DNA from: Pseudomonas baetica
GTDB lineage: Bacteria > Pseudomonadota > Gammaproteobacteria > Pseudomonadales > Pseudomonadaceae
Length of the DNA: 64,000 bases
Direction: 5' to 3'
Assembly (NCBI RefSeq): GCF_019733355.1
Contig: NZ_JAIHLQ010000024.1
Location: 1-64,000 of the forward strand
The notes under the pieces were generated by a model. It was not told the origin of the DNA and did no database searches. It worked only from the letters and a program-made list of their open reading frames with translations. Shown in pieces: positions 44,302 through 53,051 of this stretch. Numbering within the stretch: the first letter of the stretch is position 1; each line of letters begins with the position of its first letter. The translations under genes and the position numbers were made by a program.

Positions 44302-45591
44302 ATGGCAAAAATCGTCGACATCAAAGGTCGTGAAGTTCTCGACTCCCGTGGCAATCCCACCGTGGAAGCGGACGTGCTTCTCGACAACGGCATCATCGGC
44401 AGCGCTTGCGCGCCGTCCGGTGCATCCACTGGCTCGCGTGAAGCACTCGAGCTGCGTGATGGCGACAAGAGCCGTTACCTGGGCAAGGGCGTGCTCAAAG
44501 CGGTAGCCAACATCAACGGTCCGATCCGCGATCTGCTGCTGGGCACCGACCCAAGCGACCAGAAAGCCCTGGATCACGCGATGATCAAGCTTGACGGTAC
44601 CGAAAACAAAGCGACCCTGGGCGCCAACGCCATCCTCGCTGTGTCCCTGGCTGCGGCCAAGGCTGCTGCACAGGATCAGGACCTGCCGCTGTACGCGCAC
44701 ATCGCCAACCTGAACGGCACCCCGGGTGTTTACTCGATGCCAGTGCCGATGATGAACATCATCAACGGTGGCGAACACGCCGATAACAACGTCGACATCC
44801 AGGAATTCATGGTACAGCCGGTTGGCGCCAAGTCTTTCTCGGAAGGCCTGCGCATGGGCACCGAGATTTTCCATCACCTCAAAGCTGTGCTGAAGGCCCG
44901 TGGCCTGAGCACTGCCGTTGGCGACGAAGGCGGTTTCGCTCCGAACCTGGCTTCCAACGAAGACGCTTTGAAAGTGATCTCCGAAGCAGTGGCCAACGCC
45001 GGTTACAAGCTGGGCACCGACGTGACCCTGGCACTGGACTGCGCGGCCAGCGAGTTCTACGAAGACGGCAAGTACAACCTGTCCGGCGAAGGTCAGGTGT
45101 TCACCGCGGAAGGTTTCGCCGACTACCTCAAAGGTCTGAGCGAACGTTACCCGATCATCTCGATCGAAGACGGTCTGGACGAGTCCGACTGGGCTGGCTG
45201 GAAGATCCTCACCGACAAGATCGGCGAGAAGGTTCAACTGGTTGGCGACGACCTGTTTGTGACCAATACCAAGATCCTGAAAGAAGGCATCGATAAAAAG
45301 ATCGCCAACTCGATCCTGATCAAGTTCAACCAGATCGGCACGCTGACCGAAACCCTGGAAGCCATCCAGATGGCCAAGGCTGCCGGTTACACCGCCGTGA
45401 TCTCGCACCGCTCGGGCGAAACCGAAGATTCGACCATTGCCGACCTGGCTGTGGGCACCTCGGCTGGCCAGATCAAGACCGGTTCGCTGTGCCGTTCCGA
45501 CCGGGTTTCCAAGTACAACCAACTGCTGCGTATCGAAGAGCAGTTGAATGGCAAAGCCAAGTACAACGGTCGTAGCGAATTCCGCGGTTAA
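44302..45591 (+). CDS. eno: Enolase
   Basis: Enolase interconverts 2-phosphoglycerate and phosphoenolpyruvate and is also a degradosome component in many gammaproteobacteria. The 429-residue protein starts MAKIVDIKGREVLDSRGNPT, the family N-terminus. It shows SGASTGSRE, GDEGGFAPN and the signature ILIKFNQIGTLTET with the SHRSGETED loop. The in-frame extension upstream of 44302 covers the intergenic hairpin and is rejected. Confidence 0.98.
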   Translation: MAKIVDIKGREVLDSRGNPTVEADVLLDNGIIGSACAPSGASTGSREALELRDGDKSRYLGKGVLKAVANINGPIRDLLLGTDPSDQKALDHAMIKLDGTENKATLGANAILAVSLAAAKAAAQDQDLPLYAHIANLNGTPGVYSMPVPMMNIINGGEHADNNVDIQEFMVQPVGAKSFSEGLRMGTEIFHHLKAVLKARGLSTAVGDEGGFAPNLASNEDALKVISEAVANAGYKLGTDVTLALDCAASEFYEDGKYNLSGEGQVFTAEGFADYLKGLSERYPIISIEDGLDESDWAGWKILTDKIGEKVQLVGDDLFVTNTKILKEGIDKKIANSILIKFNQIGTLTETLEAIQMAKAAGYTAVISHRSGETEDSTIADLAVGTSAGQIKTGSLCRSDRVSKYNQLLRIEEQLNGKAKYNGRSEFRG

Positions 45592-45673
45592 GCGAAAACT
45601 GATAGAAGGACACCGGATTGTGTCGGAAAAGTCGTGACAGCGATGGATTTGCCACTAATCTGATGCCTTGAAA

Positions 45674-45703
45674 GCACAAGCCTGGTTCTTCCAGGCTTCG
45701 TGC
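45674..45703 (+). terminator. Stem-loop after eno
   Basis: GCACAAGCCTGG and CCAGGCTTCGTGC pair with a 5-base loop and one bulge, 82 bases past the eno stop. No U tract follows, so termination strength is uncertain. The remainder of the eno-ftsB gap shows no other clear element. Confidence 0.45.
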
Positions 45704-45760
45704 TATCAGACGTTTCAAATTTTGCATGGCTGTCTTTTTTCACTGGATACCTGATATTCG

Positions 45761-46039
45761 ATGCGCAGTCCCTACTGGTTGTTTCTAGTGTTGCTCTTGC
45801 TACTGGCCGGTCTGCAGTACCGTCTGTGGGTGGGCGATGGCAGTCTGGCGCAGGTCGCCGAACTGAATCAGCAGATTGCTGATCAGCACGCCGAGAACGA
45901 AGGCCTGCTGGAGCGCAACCGGGTGATGGACGCTGAGGTCAGTGAGCTGAAAAAAGGCATGGAGACCGTTGAGGAACGAGCTCGCCATGAACTGGGCATG
46001 GTCAAGGACGGCGAAACCCTTTATCAGTTGGCCCAATGA
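45761..46039 (+). CDS. ftsB: Cell-division protein FtsB
   Basis: FtsB is a bitopic inner-membrane divisome protein that bridges FtsL and FtsQ. The 92-residue protein has a short cytoplasmic start, one membrane helix (about residues 4-21, WLFLVLLLLLAGLQYRLW) and a periplasmic coiled coil (about 28-70). The family ending includes EERARHELGMVKDGE. It overlaps ispD by 4 bases (ATGA), the usual ftsB-ispD pairing. Confidence 0.95.
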   Translation: MRSPYWLFLVLLLLLAGLQYRLWVGDGSLAQVAELNQQIADQHAENEGLLERNRVMDAEVSELKKGMETVEERARHELGMVKDGETLYQLAQ

Positions 46040-46743
46040 GCGATTCCCTGCCGGCCTTCTGGGCCGTGATTCCTGCCGCGGGCGTGGGTGCCCGAATGGC
46101 CGCGGACCGTCCCAAGCAATACCTGCAACTGGACGGGCGCACAATTCTCGAACACAGCCTCGGCTGTTTCCTTGATCACCCGAGCCTCATGGGGTTGGTG
46201 GTCAGTCTTGCTGTTGATGATCCTTATTGGCCGAACCTTGCTTGCGTCAACGATCCGCGTATTCAGCGGGTAGACGGCGGGGCCGAGCGTTCGGGCTCAG
46301 TGCTCAATGCCTTGCTGCATCTGAATGCGCAGGGTGCCGACGATGACGATTGGGTGCTGGTGCACGATGCGGCACGGCCTAACCTGAGCCGTGATGACCT
46401 CGACAAGTTGCTTGCCGAACTGGCCGCTGACCCGGTGGGTGGTTTGCTGGCGGTGCCTGCGCGCGACACGCTCAAACGGGTCGACAAGCATGGTCGTGTT
46501 GTCGAAACCGTTGATCGCAGTGTGATCTGGCAGGCCTATACGCCACAGATGTTTCGGCTTGGTGCGCTGCACCGGGCGTTGGCGGACAGTCTGGTCGCTG
46601 ATGCCGTGATTACCGATGAGGCCTCGGCGATGGAGTGGGCTGGTCTGGCGCCGCGTCTGATCGAGGGGCGTGCGGATAACCTCAAAGTTACCCGGCCGGA
46701 AGATCTGGAATGGCTGCGTCAGCGTTGGGCCAATCGCCGCTGA
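46036..46743 (+). CDS. ispD: 2-C-methyl-D-erythritol 4-phosphate cytidylyltransferase
   Basis: IspD makes CDP-ME from MEP and CTP in the MEP isoprenoid pathway. The 235-residue nucleotidyltransferase has the P-loop-like AAGVGARMAADRPKQYL (about residues 14-30) and VLVHDAARPNL in the middle. It is coupled to ftsB. In many gammaproteobacteria ispF follows directly. Here the formaldehyde cassette (gfnR, adhC, fghA) separates the two. Confidence 0.96.
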   Translation: MSDSLPAFWAVIPAAGVGARMAADRPKQYLQLDGRTILEHSLGCFLDHPSLMGLVVSLAVDDPYWPNLACVNDPRIQRVDGGAERSGSVLNALLHLNAQGADDDDWVLVHDAARPNLSRDDLDKLLAELAADPVGGLLAVPARDTLKRVDKHGRVVETVDRSVIWQAYTPQMFRLGALHRALADSLVADAVITDEASAMEWAGLAPRLIEGRADNLKVTRPEDLEWLRQRWANRR

Positions 46744-46745
46744 AT

Positions 46746-46774
46746 CCTGTGGAGCCTGGCTGCTCGCGAAGGCG
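46746..46774. repeat. Degenerate single REP arm
   Basis: CCTGTGGAGCCTGGCTGCTC followed by GCGAAGGCG resembles one REP arm with deletions. It lies between the convergent ends of ispD and the LysR-type gene. Confidence 0.5.
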
Positions 46775-46795
46775 GCCGTATAAACAACCCGTCCC

Positions 46796-47692
46796 TCAGC
46801 TGCGATACTCAGGCCGCTCGGCCAGCCCCTCCTTCAAGAAATCCACCAGTTTGCGCACTTTCGGCGATAGGTGCCGCTGCTGCGGATACAGCGCCCACAC
46901 CGCGGTATTCGGCGGTTGATGGGCCTCCAGCAATGAAATCAAAGCCCCGCTGTGCAGATGCTCCAGCACGTAATAGTCCGGTAATTGACACAGACCGACC
47001 CCTTGCAGCGCCGCATCCAGCACCGCTTGCCCGCTGTTGCAGCGCCAGTTTCCCTGTACCCGTTGGGAAAATTCCCGACCGTTCTGTTCCAGTTGCCAGA
47101 TATCCGAGCTGCCGATCAGGCAATTGTGCCGGCTCAGTTCCGACAAACTGTGTGGGCGGCCATACCTTTCCAGGTAGGACGGCGACGCACACAGATACAT
47201 GCGCCGTGGCGCCAAGCGAGCAGCGACCAGTCGCGAGTCCTGCAACCGGCCCAGACGAATCGCCAGATCCAAGCCCTCATGCACCAGATCGAGTTGGCGA
47301 TTGCTCAGTTCGATGTCGACGCGCAGTTGTGGGTAATGCCCCATGAATCTCGTCACCAGCGGCACGATAAAGCGTTCGCCGTACGCCACAGCACAGGTCA
47401 TGCGCAGCATGCCTTTGGGTTCACTGGTCAGATCGCCGACCGCGCGCAAAGCTTCTTCTCGCCCGTCCTGCAAGCGTTGGCAGTGTTGCAGAAAGGTTTG
47501 GCCAGCCTCGGTCAGTGCCACTCGACGAGTGCTGCGGTAAAGCAAACGTGTCTGTAAACGCTCTTCCAGTCGTACGATTTGTCGACTGATGTGCGAGGAA
47601 GAAACGCCAAGGCGTTCGGCAGCGGCGGTGAATTGGCTGCATTCGGCAACGGCGACGAATTCATCGATGCCTTCCCAGCGGTTATCGGTCAT
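46796..47692 (-). CDS. gfnR: LysR-type regulator, likely of formaldehyde detoxification (GfnR)
   Basis: A 298-residue LysR-type regulator. The winged helix-turn-helix occupies residues 5-65 (CSQFTAAAERLGVSSSHISR), followed by a periplasmic-binding-like effector domain. It is divergently transcribed from adhC with a 106-base shared upstream region, the classic LysR arrangement. The orthologous position in P. aeruginosa (next to adhC and fghA) is occupied by gfnR, an activator of glutathione-dependent formaldehyde removal. The LysR assignment is firm; the specific name rests on context. Confidence 0.85.
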   Translation of the reverse strand: MTDNRWEGIDEFVAVAECSQFTAAAERLGVSSSHISRQIVRLEERLQTRLLYRSTRRVALTEAGQTFLQHCQRLQDGREEALRAVGDLTSEPKGMLRMTCAVAYGERFIVPLVTRFMGHYPQLRVDIELSNRQLDLVHEGLDLAIRLGRLQDSRLVAARLAPRRMYLCASPSYLERYGRPHSLSELSRHNCLIGSSDIWQLEQNGREFSQRVQGNWRCNSGQAVLDAALQGVGLCQLPDYYVLEHLHSGALISLLEAHQPPNTAVWALYPQQRHLSPKVRKLVDFLKEGLAERPEYRS

Positions 47693-47798
47693 CGGGATTA
47701 TCCCTGTGTGGCAATAATGTTTTGCTTTTGTCCGGATTATTCATCAGTTGGCGCTGAACTACACTGCGTGTCTCGTTTTTATTCACTGGAGAGTCAGC

Positions 47799-48911
47799 AT
47801 GATCAAGTCGCGCGCCGCCGTTGCCTTCGAGGCCAAGAAGCCGCTGGAAATCGTAGAAGTCGATGTCGCCATGCCCAAGGCGGGTGAAGTGTTGCTGCGC
47901 GTGGTGGCTTCCGGTGTTTGCCACACTGACGCTTACACCCTGTCCGGTGCCGATCCGGAAGGCATCTTTCCATCGATCCTCGGTCACGAAGGCGGCGCGA
48001 TCGTTGAAGCGATCGGCGAAGGTGTGACCTCCGTTGCCGTTGGCGATCATGTGATCCCGCTGTACACCCCGGAATGCGGCCAGTGCAAATTCTGCAAGTC
48101 GGGCAAGACCAACCTGTGTCAGGCGATTCGTGCCACCCAGGGCAAAGGTTTGATGCCGGACGGCACTTCGCGCTTTTCCTACAAAGGCGAAACGATTTTC
48201 CACTACATGGGGACTTCGACCTTTTCCGAATACACCGTGCTGCCGGAAATCTCCGTGGCCAAGATCGCTAAGGACGCGCCATTGGAGAAGGTTTGCCTGC
48301 TGGGCTGTGGCGTCACCACCGGTATCGGCGCCGTGATCAACACCGCCAAGGTCAAGCCGGGTGACACCGTAGCGATCTTCGGTCTCGGCGGCATTGGGCT
48401 GTCGGCGGTCATCGGTGCTGTGAAAGCCAAGGCAGCACGCATCATCGCCATCGACATCAACCCGGCCAAGTTCGAGATCGCCAAGCAGTTGGGCGCCACC
48501 GATTGCGTTAACCCGAGAGACTTCGATCGTCCGATCCAGGAAGTGATCGTCGACATGACCGACGGTGGCGTGGATTTCTCTTTCGAATGTATCGGCAACG
48601 TGCAATTGATGCGCGCAGCGCTTGAATGCTGCCACAAGGGTTGGGGGGAATCGGTGATCATCGGCGTGGCCGGTGCTGGCCAGGAAATCTCCACTCGTCC
48701 ATTCCAATTGGTGACCGGGCGCGTCTGGCGCGGTTCGGCGTTCGGTGGCGTGCGTGGTCGCACCGAGCTGCCAAGCTACGTTGACATGGCCCAAAGCGGT
48801 GAAATTCCGCTGGATACGTTCATCACCCACACCATGGGCCTGGAAGATATCAACAAGGCATTCGACCTGATGCATGAAGGCAAGAGCATTCGTACCGTCA
48901 TTCATTTCTAA
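47799..48911 (+). CDS. adhC: S-(hydroxymethyl)glutathione dehydrogenase (class III ADH)
   Basis: It oxidises S-hydroxymethylglutathione (formaldehyde plus GSH) to S-formylglutathione with NAD+. Also called frmA. The 370-residue zinc enzyme has catalytic-zinc residues C41 (GVCHTD), H63 and E64 (LGHEGG). The structural-zinc cysteines are C93, C96, C99 and C107, and the Rossmann loop is GLGGIGLS. The ATG at 47799 follows GGAGAGTC; an upstream in-frame extension would overlap the promoter region. fghA, encoding the next enzyme, follows. Confidence 0.96.
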   Translation: MIKSRAAVAFEAKKPLEIVEVDVAMPKAGEVLLRVVASGVCHTDAYTLSGADPEGIFPSILGHEGGAIVEAIGEGVTSVAVGDHVIPLYTPECGQCKFCKSGKTNLCQAIRATQGKGLMPDGTSRFSYKGETIFHYMGTSTFSEYTVLPEISVAKIAKDAPLEKVCLLGCGVTTGIGAVINTAKVKPGDTVAIFGLGGIGLSAVIGAVKAKAARIIAIDINPAKFEIAKQLGATDCVNPRDFDRPIQEVIVDMTDGGVDFSFECIGNVQLMRAALECCHKGWGESVIIGVAGAGQEISTRPFQLVTGRVWRGSAFGGVRGRTELPSYVDMAQSGEIPLDTFITHTMGLEDINKAFDLMHEGKSIRTVIHF

Positions 48912-48922
48912 AAGCAGCCCCA

Positions 48923-48997
48923 AGCGACAAGCTTCAAGCCGCAAGTAAAGGGGGCTTTTGCCTTTTCTTAAGGCTCGGAGCTTGCCGCTTGCAGCTG
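48923..48997. repeat. Imperfect inverted repeat of a second REP-like type
   Basis: AGCTTCAAGCCGCAAG and GGAGCTTGCCGCTTGCAGC form imperfect arms between adhC and fghA. They resemble the CAAGCTTCAAG-type dispersed repeats of pseudomonads rather than the main REP family here. A related short stretch occurs near 8491-8511. Confidence 0.45.
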
Positions 48998-49007
48998 GGA
49001 GAATCCC

Positions 49008-49853
49008 ATGAGTCTGGAAAACATTTCCTGTCAGAAAAGCTTCGGTGGCTGGCACAAGCGCTATCGCCACCGCTCCGACGTACTGGGCTGTGAGATGGTG
49101 TTTGCCGTGTATCTGCCGCCGCAGGCCGAGCAGGGCGGCAAGCTGCCGGTGCTGTACTGGTTGTCGGGCCTGACCTGCACCGATGAAAACTTCATGCACA
49201 AGGCCGGCGCCATGCGCATGGCTGCCGAGCTCGGTTTGATCATCGTGGCGCCAGACACCAGTCCGCGTGGCCCTGATGTGCCGGGCGATCCTGAGGGGGC
49301 GTGGGACTTCGGCCTCGGTGCCGGGTTTTATCTCAATGCCACGCAGGAACCGTGGTCGCGGCACTATCGGATGCATGACTATGTCGTGCAGGAATTGCCT
49401 TCACTGGTTGAAGCGCATTTTCCGGCGTCCGATAAGCGCAGCATCAGCGGTCACTCCATGGGAGGCCACGGCGCGCTCGTATGTGCGTTGCGCAATCCAG
49501 GGCGTTATCAATCGGTGTCGGCGTTCTCGCCGATCAACAACCCAATGGATTGCCCGTGGGGGCAGAAGGCGTTTTCGCGCTATTTGGGTGAAGACCGTTC
49601 GAAGTGGAAAGAATGGGATGCCTGCGCACTGATCGCCGAAGCCAACGAAAAGCTGCCGCTGCTGGTTGATCAAGGTGATCGGGATGACTTCCTTGCCACC
49701 CAGCTTAAACCCGAAGCCCTGCAACAAACGGCAAAACAAGCGAACCATCCGCTGACGTTGCGCCTGCAACCGGGCTACGACCACAGTTATTTCTTCATCT
49801 CAAGCTTCATAGACGACCACTTGCAGCATCACGCACGCGCTCTGCGCGGTTAA
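49008..49853 (+). CDS. fghA: S-formylglutathione hydrolase
   Basis: FghA hydrolyses S-formylglutathione to formate and glutathione, completing the pathway begun by AdhC. The 281-residue esterase has the nucleophile S150 in GHSMGGHGAL. The oxyanion-hole region YWLSGLTCTDENF lies near residue 50-63, and the catalytic His is in GYDHSYFF near the C-terminus. GGGAG precedes the ATG. A terminator follows directly. Confidence 0.95.
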   Translation: MSLENISCQKSFGGWHKRYRHRSDVLGCEMVFAVYLPPQAEQGGKLPVLYWLSGLTCTDENFMHKAGAMRMAAELGLIIVAPDTSPRGPDVPGDPEGAWDFGLGAGFYLNATQEPWSRHYRMHDYVVQELPSLVEAHFPASDKRSISGHSMGGHGALVCALRNPGRYQSVSAFSPINNPMDCPWGQKAFSRYLGEDRSKWKEWDACALIAEANEKLPLLVDQGDRDDFLATQLKPEALQQTAKQANHPLTLRLQPGYDHSYFFISSFIDDHLQHHARALRG

Positions 49854-49867
49854 TGCAGGTAGAATCA

Positions 49868-49896
49868 CGCCCTGACAAAAATCGGGGCGTTTTTTT
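49868..49896 (+). terminator. Terminator after fghA abutting the ispF start
   Basis: CGCCC (49868-49872) pairs with GGGCG (49885-49889), followed by T7. The ATG of ispF begins at the base after the T run. The GGGG in the 3' arm is also the only candidate Shine-Dalgarno for ispF. A -10-like TAGAAT (49860-49865) lies just upstream. Confidence 0.65.
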
Positions 49897-50370
49897 ATGC
49901 GTATTGGCCACGGCTATGATGTGCACCGTTTCGCTGAAGGCGATTTCATTACTCTGGGCGGCGTGCAGATTGCACACGGCTTCGGGCTGCTCGCTCATTC
50001 CGACGGTGACGTCCTGCTGCACGCCTTGAGCGATGCCTTGCTCGGCGCAGCTGCGCTGGGTGATATCGGCAAACACTTTCCGGACACCGACCCGCAGTTC
50101 AAGGGCGCCGACAGTCGCGCATTGCTGCGTCATGTGGTCGGGCTGATCCACGCCAAAGGCTGGAAAGTCGGCAATGTCGACAACACCATCGTCGCCCAGG
50201 CGCCGAAAATGGCCCCGCATATCGAATCGATGCGCGCGCTGATCGCTGCGGATCTTCAAGTTGAGTTGGATCAAGTGAACGTGAAAGCTACCACCACCGA
50301 AAAGCTTGGCTTTGTCGGTCGCGAAGAAGGCATCGCCGTACACTCCGTTGCCTTGTTGCTGCGCGCATGA
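49897..50370 (+). CDS. ispF: 2-C-methyl-D-erythritol 2,4-cyclodiphosphate synthase
   Basis: IspF cyclises CDP-ME 2-phosphate to MEcPP. The 157-residue trimeric enzyme has zinc ligands D8 and H10 (GYDVHRF) and a third His in LAHSDGDVLLHA. KATTTEKLGFVGREEGI lies at the C-terminus. It overlaps truD by 4 bases and starts a coupled run ispF-truD-surE-pcm. Its start codon abuts the terminator of the preceding unit. Confidence 0.97.
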   Translation: MRIGHGYDVHRFAEGDFITLGGVQIAHGFGLLAHSDGDVLLHALSDALLGAAALGDIGKHFPDTDPQFKGADSRALLRHVVGLIHAKGWKVGNVDNTIVAQAPKMAPHIESMRALIAADLQVELDQVNVKATTTEKLGFVGREEGIAVHSVALLLRA

Positions 50371-51425
50371 ATGAACTGCAATTGCTCGGCCCGCGGGCCT
50401 ATGGCGAACCCCTCGGCACTGCGGTACTGAAAGCCATCGCGGAAGACTTCCAGGTCGATGAGGTGCTCGACATCCCGTTCAGCGGCGATGGCGAACACCT
50501 GTGGATCTGGGTCGAAAAACGTGGTCTGAACACTGAAGAGGCCGCACGGCGTATCGCCAAGGCTGCCGGCGTCCCGTTGCGCACCGTCAGTTACGCCGGG
50601 CTCAAGGATCGCCAGGCGCTGACCCGTCAGTGGTTCAGCGTGCAACTGCCGGGCAAGGCTGACCCGGATCTGTCGGCGGCGGAAAACGACACGCTGAAGA
50701 TCCTCAAGAGCACCCGCCATAAGCGCAAGCTGCAACGTGGTGCGCATTCGGCCAATGGTTTCACGCTGCGTCTGACCCAGTTCGCTGGCGACAAGGCGGC
50801 CATTGAAGAGCGCCTGCAACTGATCGCCCAACAGGGTATCCCCAATTATTTCGGCGCCCAGCGTTTCGGCCATGACGGTGGCAACGTCGTCGATGCGCGT
50901 GCATGGGCGGCGCGCAAGGCTTTGCCAGAGCAGCGAAATGTGCGTTCGCGCCTGCTGTCGACGGCGCGCAGTTTTCTGTTCAATCAGGTGCTGGCGGCGC
51001 GGGTCGCTGATGGCACCTGGCAGCGCGCGCTGGTCGGCGATCTGTTGGCGTTCACCGATAGCCGCAGCTTTTTCCCGGCCGGTGAAGCCGAGTGCAGCGA
51101 TCCGCGTCTGGCGATTCTCGATCTGCATCCGACCGGCCCGCAGTGGGGCGAAGGTGACGCTCCGACCGCTGGCGCTGTCCATGATCTGGAACAGGGGATT
51201 ACCGCCCGTGAAGCAGAACTGCGTGATTGGTTGATTCACGCCGGCATGAGCCACGAACGTCGCATCCTGCGACTGCCCATTGGCGGGTTGACGTGGCATT
51301 ATCCCCAGTCTGACATTCTGCAACTGGAATTCGTCCTCCCGGCCGGATGCTTCGCCACCGTATTGGTGCGCGAACTCGTTGATCTGGTGCCGGTGGGGCA
51401 GACGGACAGCCCATGCGTATTCTGA
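50367..51425 (+). CDS. truD: tRNA pseudouridine(13) synthase TruD
   Basis: TruD isomerises U13 of tRNA-Glu to pseudouridine. The 352-residue protein has the catalytic Asp D81 in SYAGLKDRQALT and the insertion domain typical of the family. Its 3' end overlaps surE by 13 bases in another frame, so the two genes are translationally coupled. Confidence 0.96.
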   Translation: MNELQLLGPRAYGEPLGTAVLKAIAEDFQVDEVLDIPFSGDGEHLWIWVEKRGLNTEEAARRIAKAAGVPLRTVSYAGLKDRQALTRQWFSVQLPGKADPDLSAAENDTLKILKSTRHKRKLQRGAHSANGFTLRLTQFAGDKAAIEERLQLIAQQGIPNYFGAQRFGHDGGNVVDARAWAARKALPEQRNVRSRLLSTARSFLFNQVLAARVADGTWQRALVGDLLAFTDSRSFFPAGEAECSDPRLAILDLHPTGPQWGEGDAPTAGAVHDLEQGITAREAELRDWLIHAGMSHERRILRLPIGGLTWHYPQSDILQLEFVLPAGCFATVLVRELVDLVPVGQTDSPCVF

Positions 51426-52162
51426 TTTCTAACGACGATGGGGTAACCGCACCCGGTCTCGCCGCGCTTTATGCTGCGCTGGCGGATTACACCGAATGCG
51501 TGGTTATCGCCCCGGAGCAGGACAAAAGCGGCGCCAGCAGTTCGCTGACGCTCGACCGTCCATTGCATCCGCAATACCTGGCCAATGGCTTCATCAGCCT
51601 CAATGGCACACCGACCGACTGCGTGCACCTGGGCCTCAATGGTTTGCTGGAGCGCGAACCGGATATGGTGGTTTCCGGTATCAACCTCGGCGCCAATCTC
51701 GGCGATGACGTGTTGTATTCCGGGACAGTGGCGGCAGCCCTTGAAGGCAGGTTCCTCGAGCGCCCTTCGTTCGCCTTTTCGCTGGTCTCACGTCAGGTGG
51801 ATAATCTTCCTACGGCGGCCTACTTTGCGCGCAAGCTGGTCGAGGCCCATGCCGGGCTCGATCTGCCGCCGCGCACGGTGCTCAACGTGAACATTCCCAA
51901 TCTGCCGATTGATCATATTCGCGGCATTCAGTTGACCCGACTCGGCCATCGCGCCCGGGCGGCGGCGCCAATGAAAGTGGTCGATCCGCGCGGCAAGTCC
52001 GGTTACTGGATTGCCGCCGCCGGCGATGCTGAAGACGGCGGCCCCGGGACTGATTTCCATGCAGTGATGCAGGGCTATGTCTCGATTACTCCGTTGCAGC
52101 TTGATCGCACCTTCAACGATGCCTTCAGAGGGCTCGACGGCTGGCTGGAGGGACTGCGCTGA
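51413..52162 (+). CDS. surE: 5'/3'-nucleotidase SurE
   Basis: SurE is a metal-dependent nucleoside monophosphate phosphatase linked to stationary-phase survival. The 249-residue protein shows the metal-binding N-terminus ISNDDGVTAPG (D8, D9), SGASSSLT and SGINLGANLGDDVLYSGT. It overlaps truD and touches pcm by one base (TGATG). The surE-pcm-nlpD-rpoS order is conserved in gammaproteobacteria. Confidence 0.96.
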   Translation: MRILISNDDGVTAPGLAALYAALADYTECVVIAPEQDKSGASSSLTLDRPLHPQYLANGFISLNGTPTDCVHLGLNGLLEREPDMVVSGINLGANLGDDVLYSGTVAAALEGRFLERPSFAFSLVSRQVDNLPTAAYFARKLVEAHAGLDLPPRTVLNVNIPNLPIDHIRGIQLTRLGHRARAAAPMKVVDPRGKSGYWIAAAGDAEDGGPGTDFHAVMQGYVSITPLQLDRTFNDAFRGLDGWLEGLR

Positions 52163-52839
52163 TGGCTCGTGAACACGAAGACAGAATGCGTAGCGGCATC
52201 GGCATGACTTCCCAGCGTACGCGCGAGCGTCTGATTCAACGCTTGTACGAAGAGGGTGTGTCCAACGCTAAGGTGCTGGAAGTGATCCGGCGCACGCCGC
52301 GTCATCTGTTCGTGGACGAAGCGTTGGCGCACCGCGCTTATGAAGACACCGCGCTGCCGATCGGCCACAACCAGACCATCTCCCAGCCTTACATGGTGGC
52401 GCGCATGAGCGAGCTGCTGCTGGAGGCCGGGCCGCTGGACAAGGTGTTGGAGATTGGCACCGGCTCCGGTTACCAGACGGCCGTGTTGTCGCAACTGGTG
52501 GAGCGGGTGTTCTCGGTTGAGCGAATCAAGGTTTTGCAGGATCGCGCCAAGGAACGTCTGGTTGAACTGAACTTGCGCAACGTGGTGTTCCGTTGGGGCG
52601 ATGGTTGGGAAGGCTGGCCGGCACTGGCGCCGTACAACGGCATCATCGTCACCGCCGTGGCCACCGACGTGCCGCAAGCGTTGCTCGATCAGTTGGCTCC
52701 GGGCGGACGCCTGGTGATCCCGGTGGGCTCGGGCGAAGTGCAGCAGCTGATGCTGATCGTGCGAGAAGAGCACGGCTTTTCCCGACACGTTTTGGGTGCT
52801 GTGCGATTCGTGCCTTTGCTCAATGGGCCGCTGGCCTGA
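52162..52839 (+). CDS. pcm: Protein-L-isoaspartate O-methyltransferase
   Basis: Pcm methylates isoaspartyl residues so that damaged proteins can be repaired. The 225-residue enzyme has the SAM motif EIGTGSGYQTAVL (about residues 96-108) and the N-terminal substrate region LPIGHNQTISQPYMVA. The first 15 residues are extra to many homologues, so starting at the ATG of MTSQRTRERL (52204) is an alternative. The overlap with the surE stop supports 52162. Confidence 0.94.
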   Translation: MAREHEDRMRSGIGMTSQRTRERLIQRLYEEGVSNAKVLEVIRRTPRHLFVDEALAHRAYEDTALPIGHNQTISQPYMVARMSELLLEAGPLDKVLEIGTGSGYQTAVLSQLVERVFSVERIKVLQDRAKERLVELNLRNVVFRWGDGWEGWPALAPYNGIIVTAVATDVPQALLDQLAPGGRLVIPVGSGEVQQLMLIVREEHGFSRHVLGAVRFVPLLNGPLA

Positions 52840-53051
52840 GCATATATTCAAAGGCGCTGAATTCCTTTCGTTCGCTTTGGTCTTACTTCGGCGGCAAGGG
52901 TTTAAACGCAGCAGGTTGTCAGCTTGCAAACGTGTGCGCGAAGCCGTTTCGCTACATTAAAGGTAAAGCTGATTCGGCCCGTTATACTGGCAACACTTCA
53001 TGCCGAAAGCTGGCATTTCAAATTTTTCAGCCACCACAAAGGGAGCGGCGG

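Noticed and set aside
3042..46774. REP/REPIN palindromes as insertion-sequence ends
   Set aside because: No transposase frame or target duplication accompanies any copy. Size, core and pairing fit REPINs.
52981..52990. TATACT upstream of nlpD as a promoter
   Set aside because: No -35 hexamer at acceptable spacing and no extended -10. I did not annotate it.
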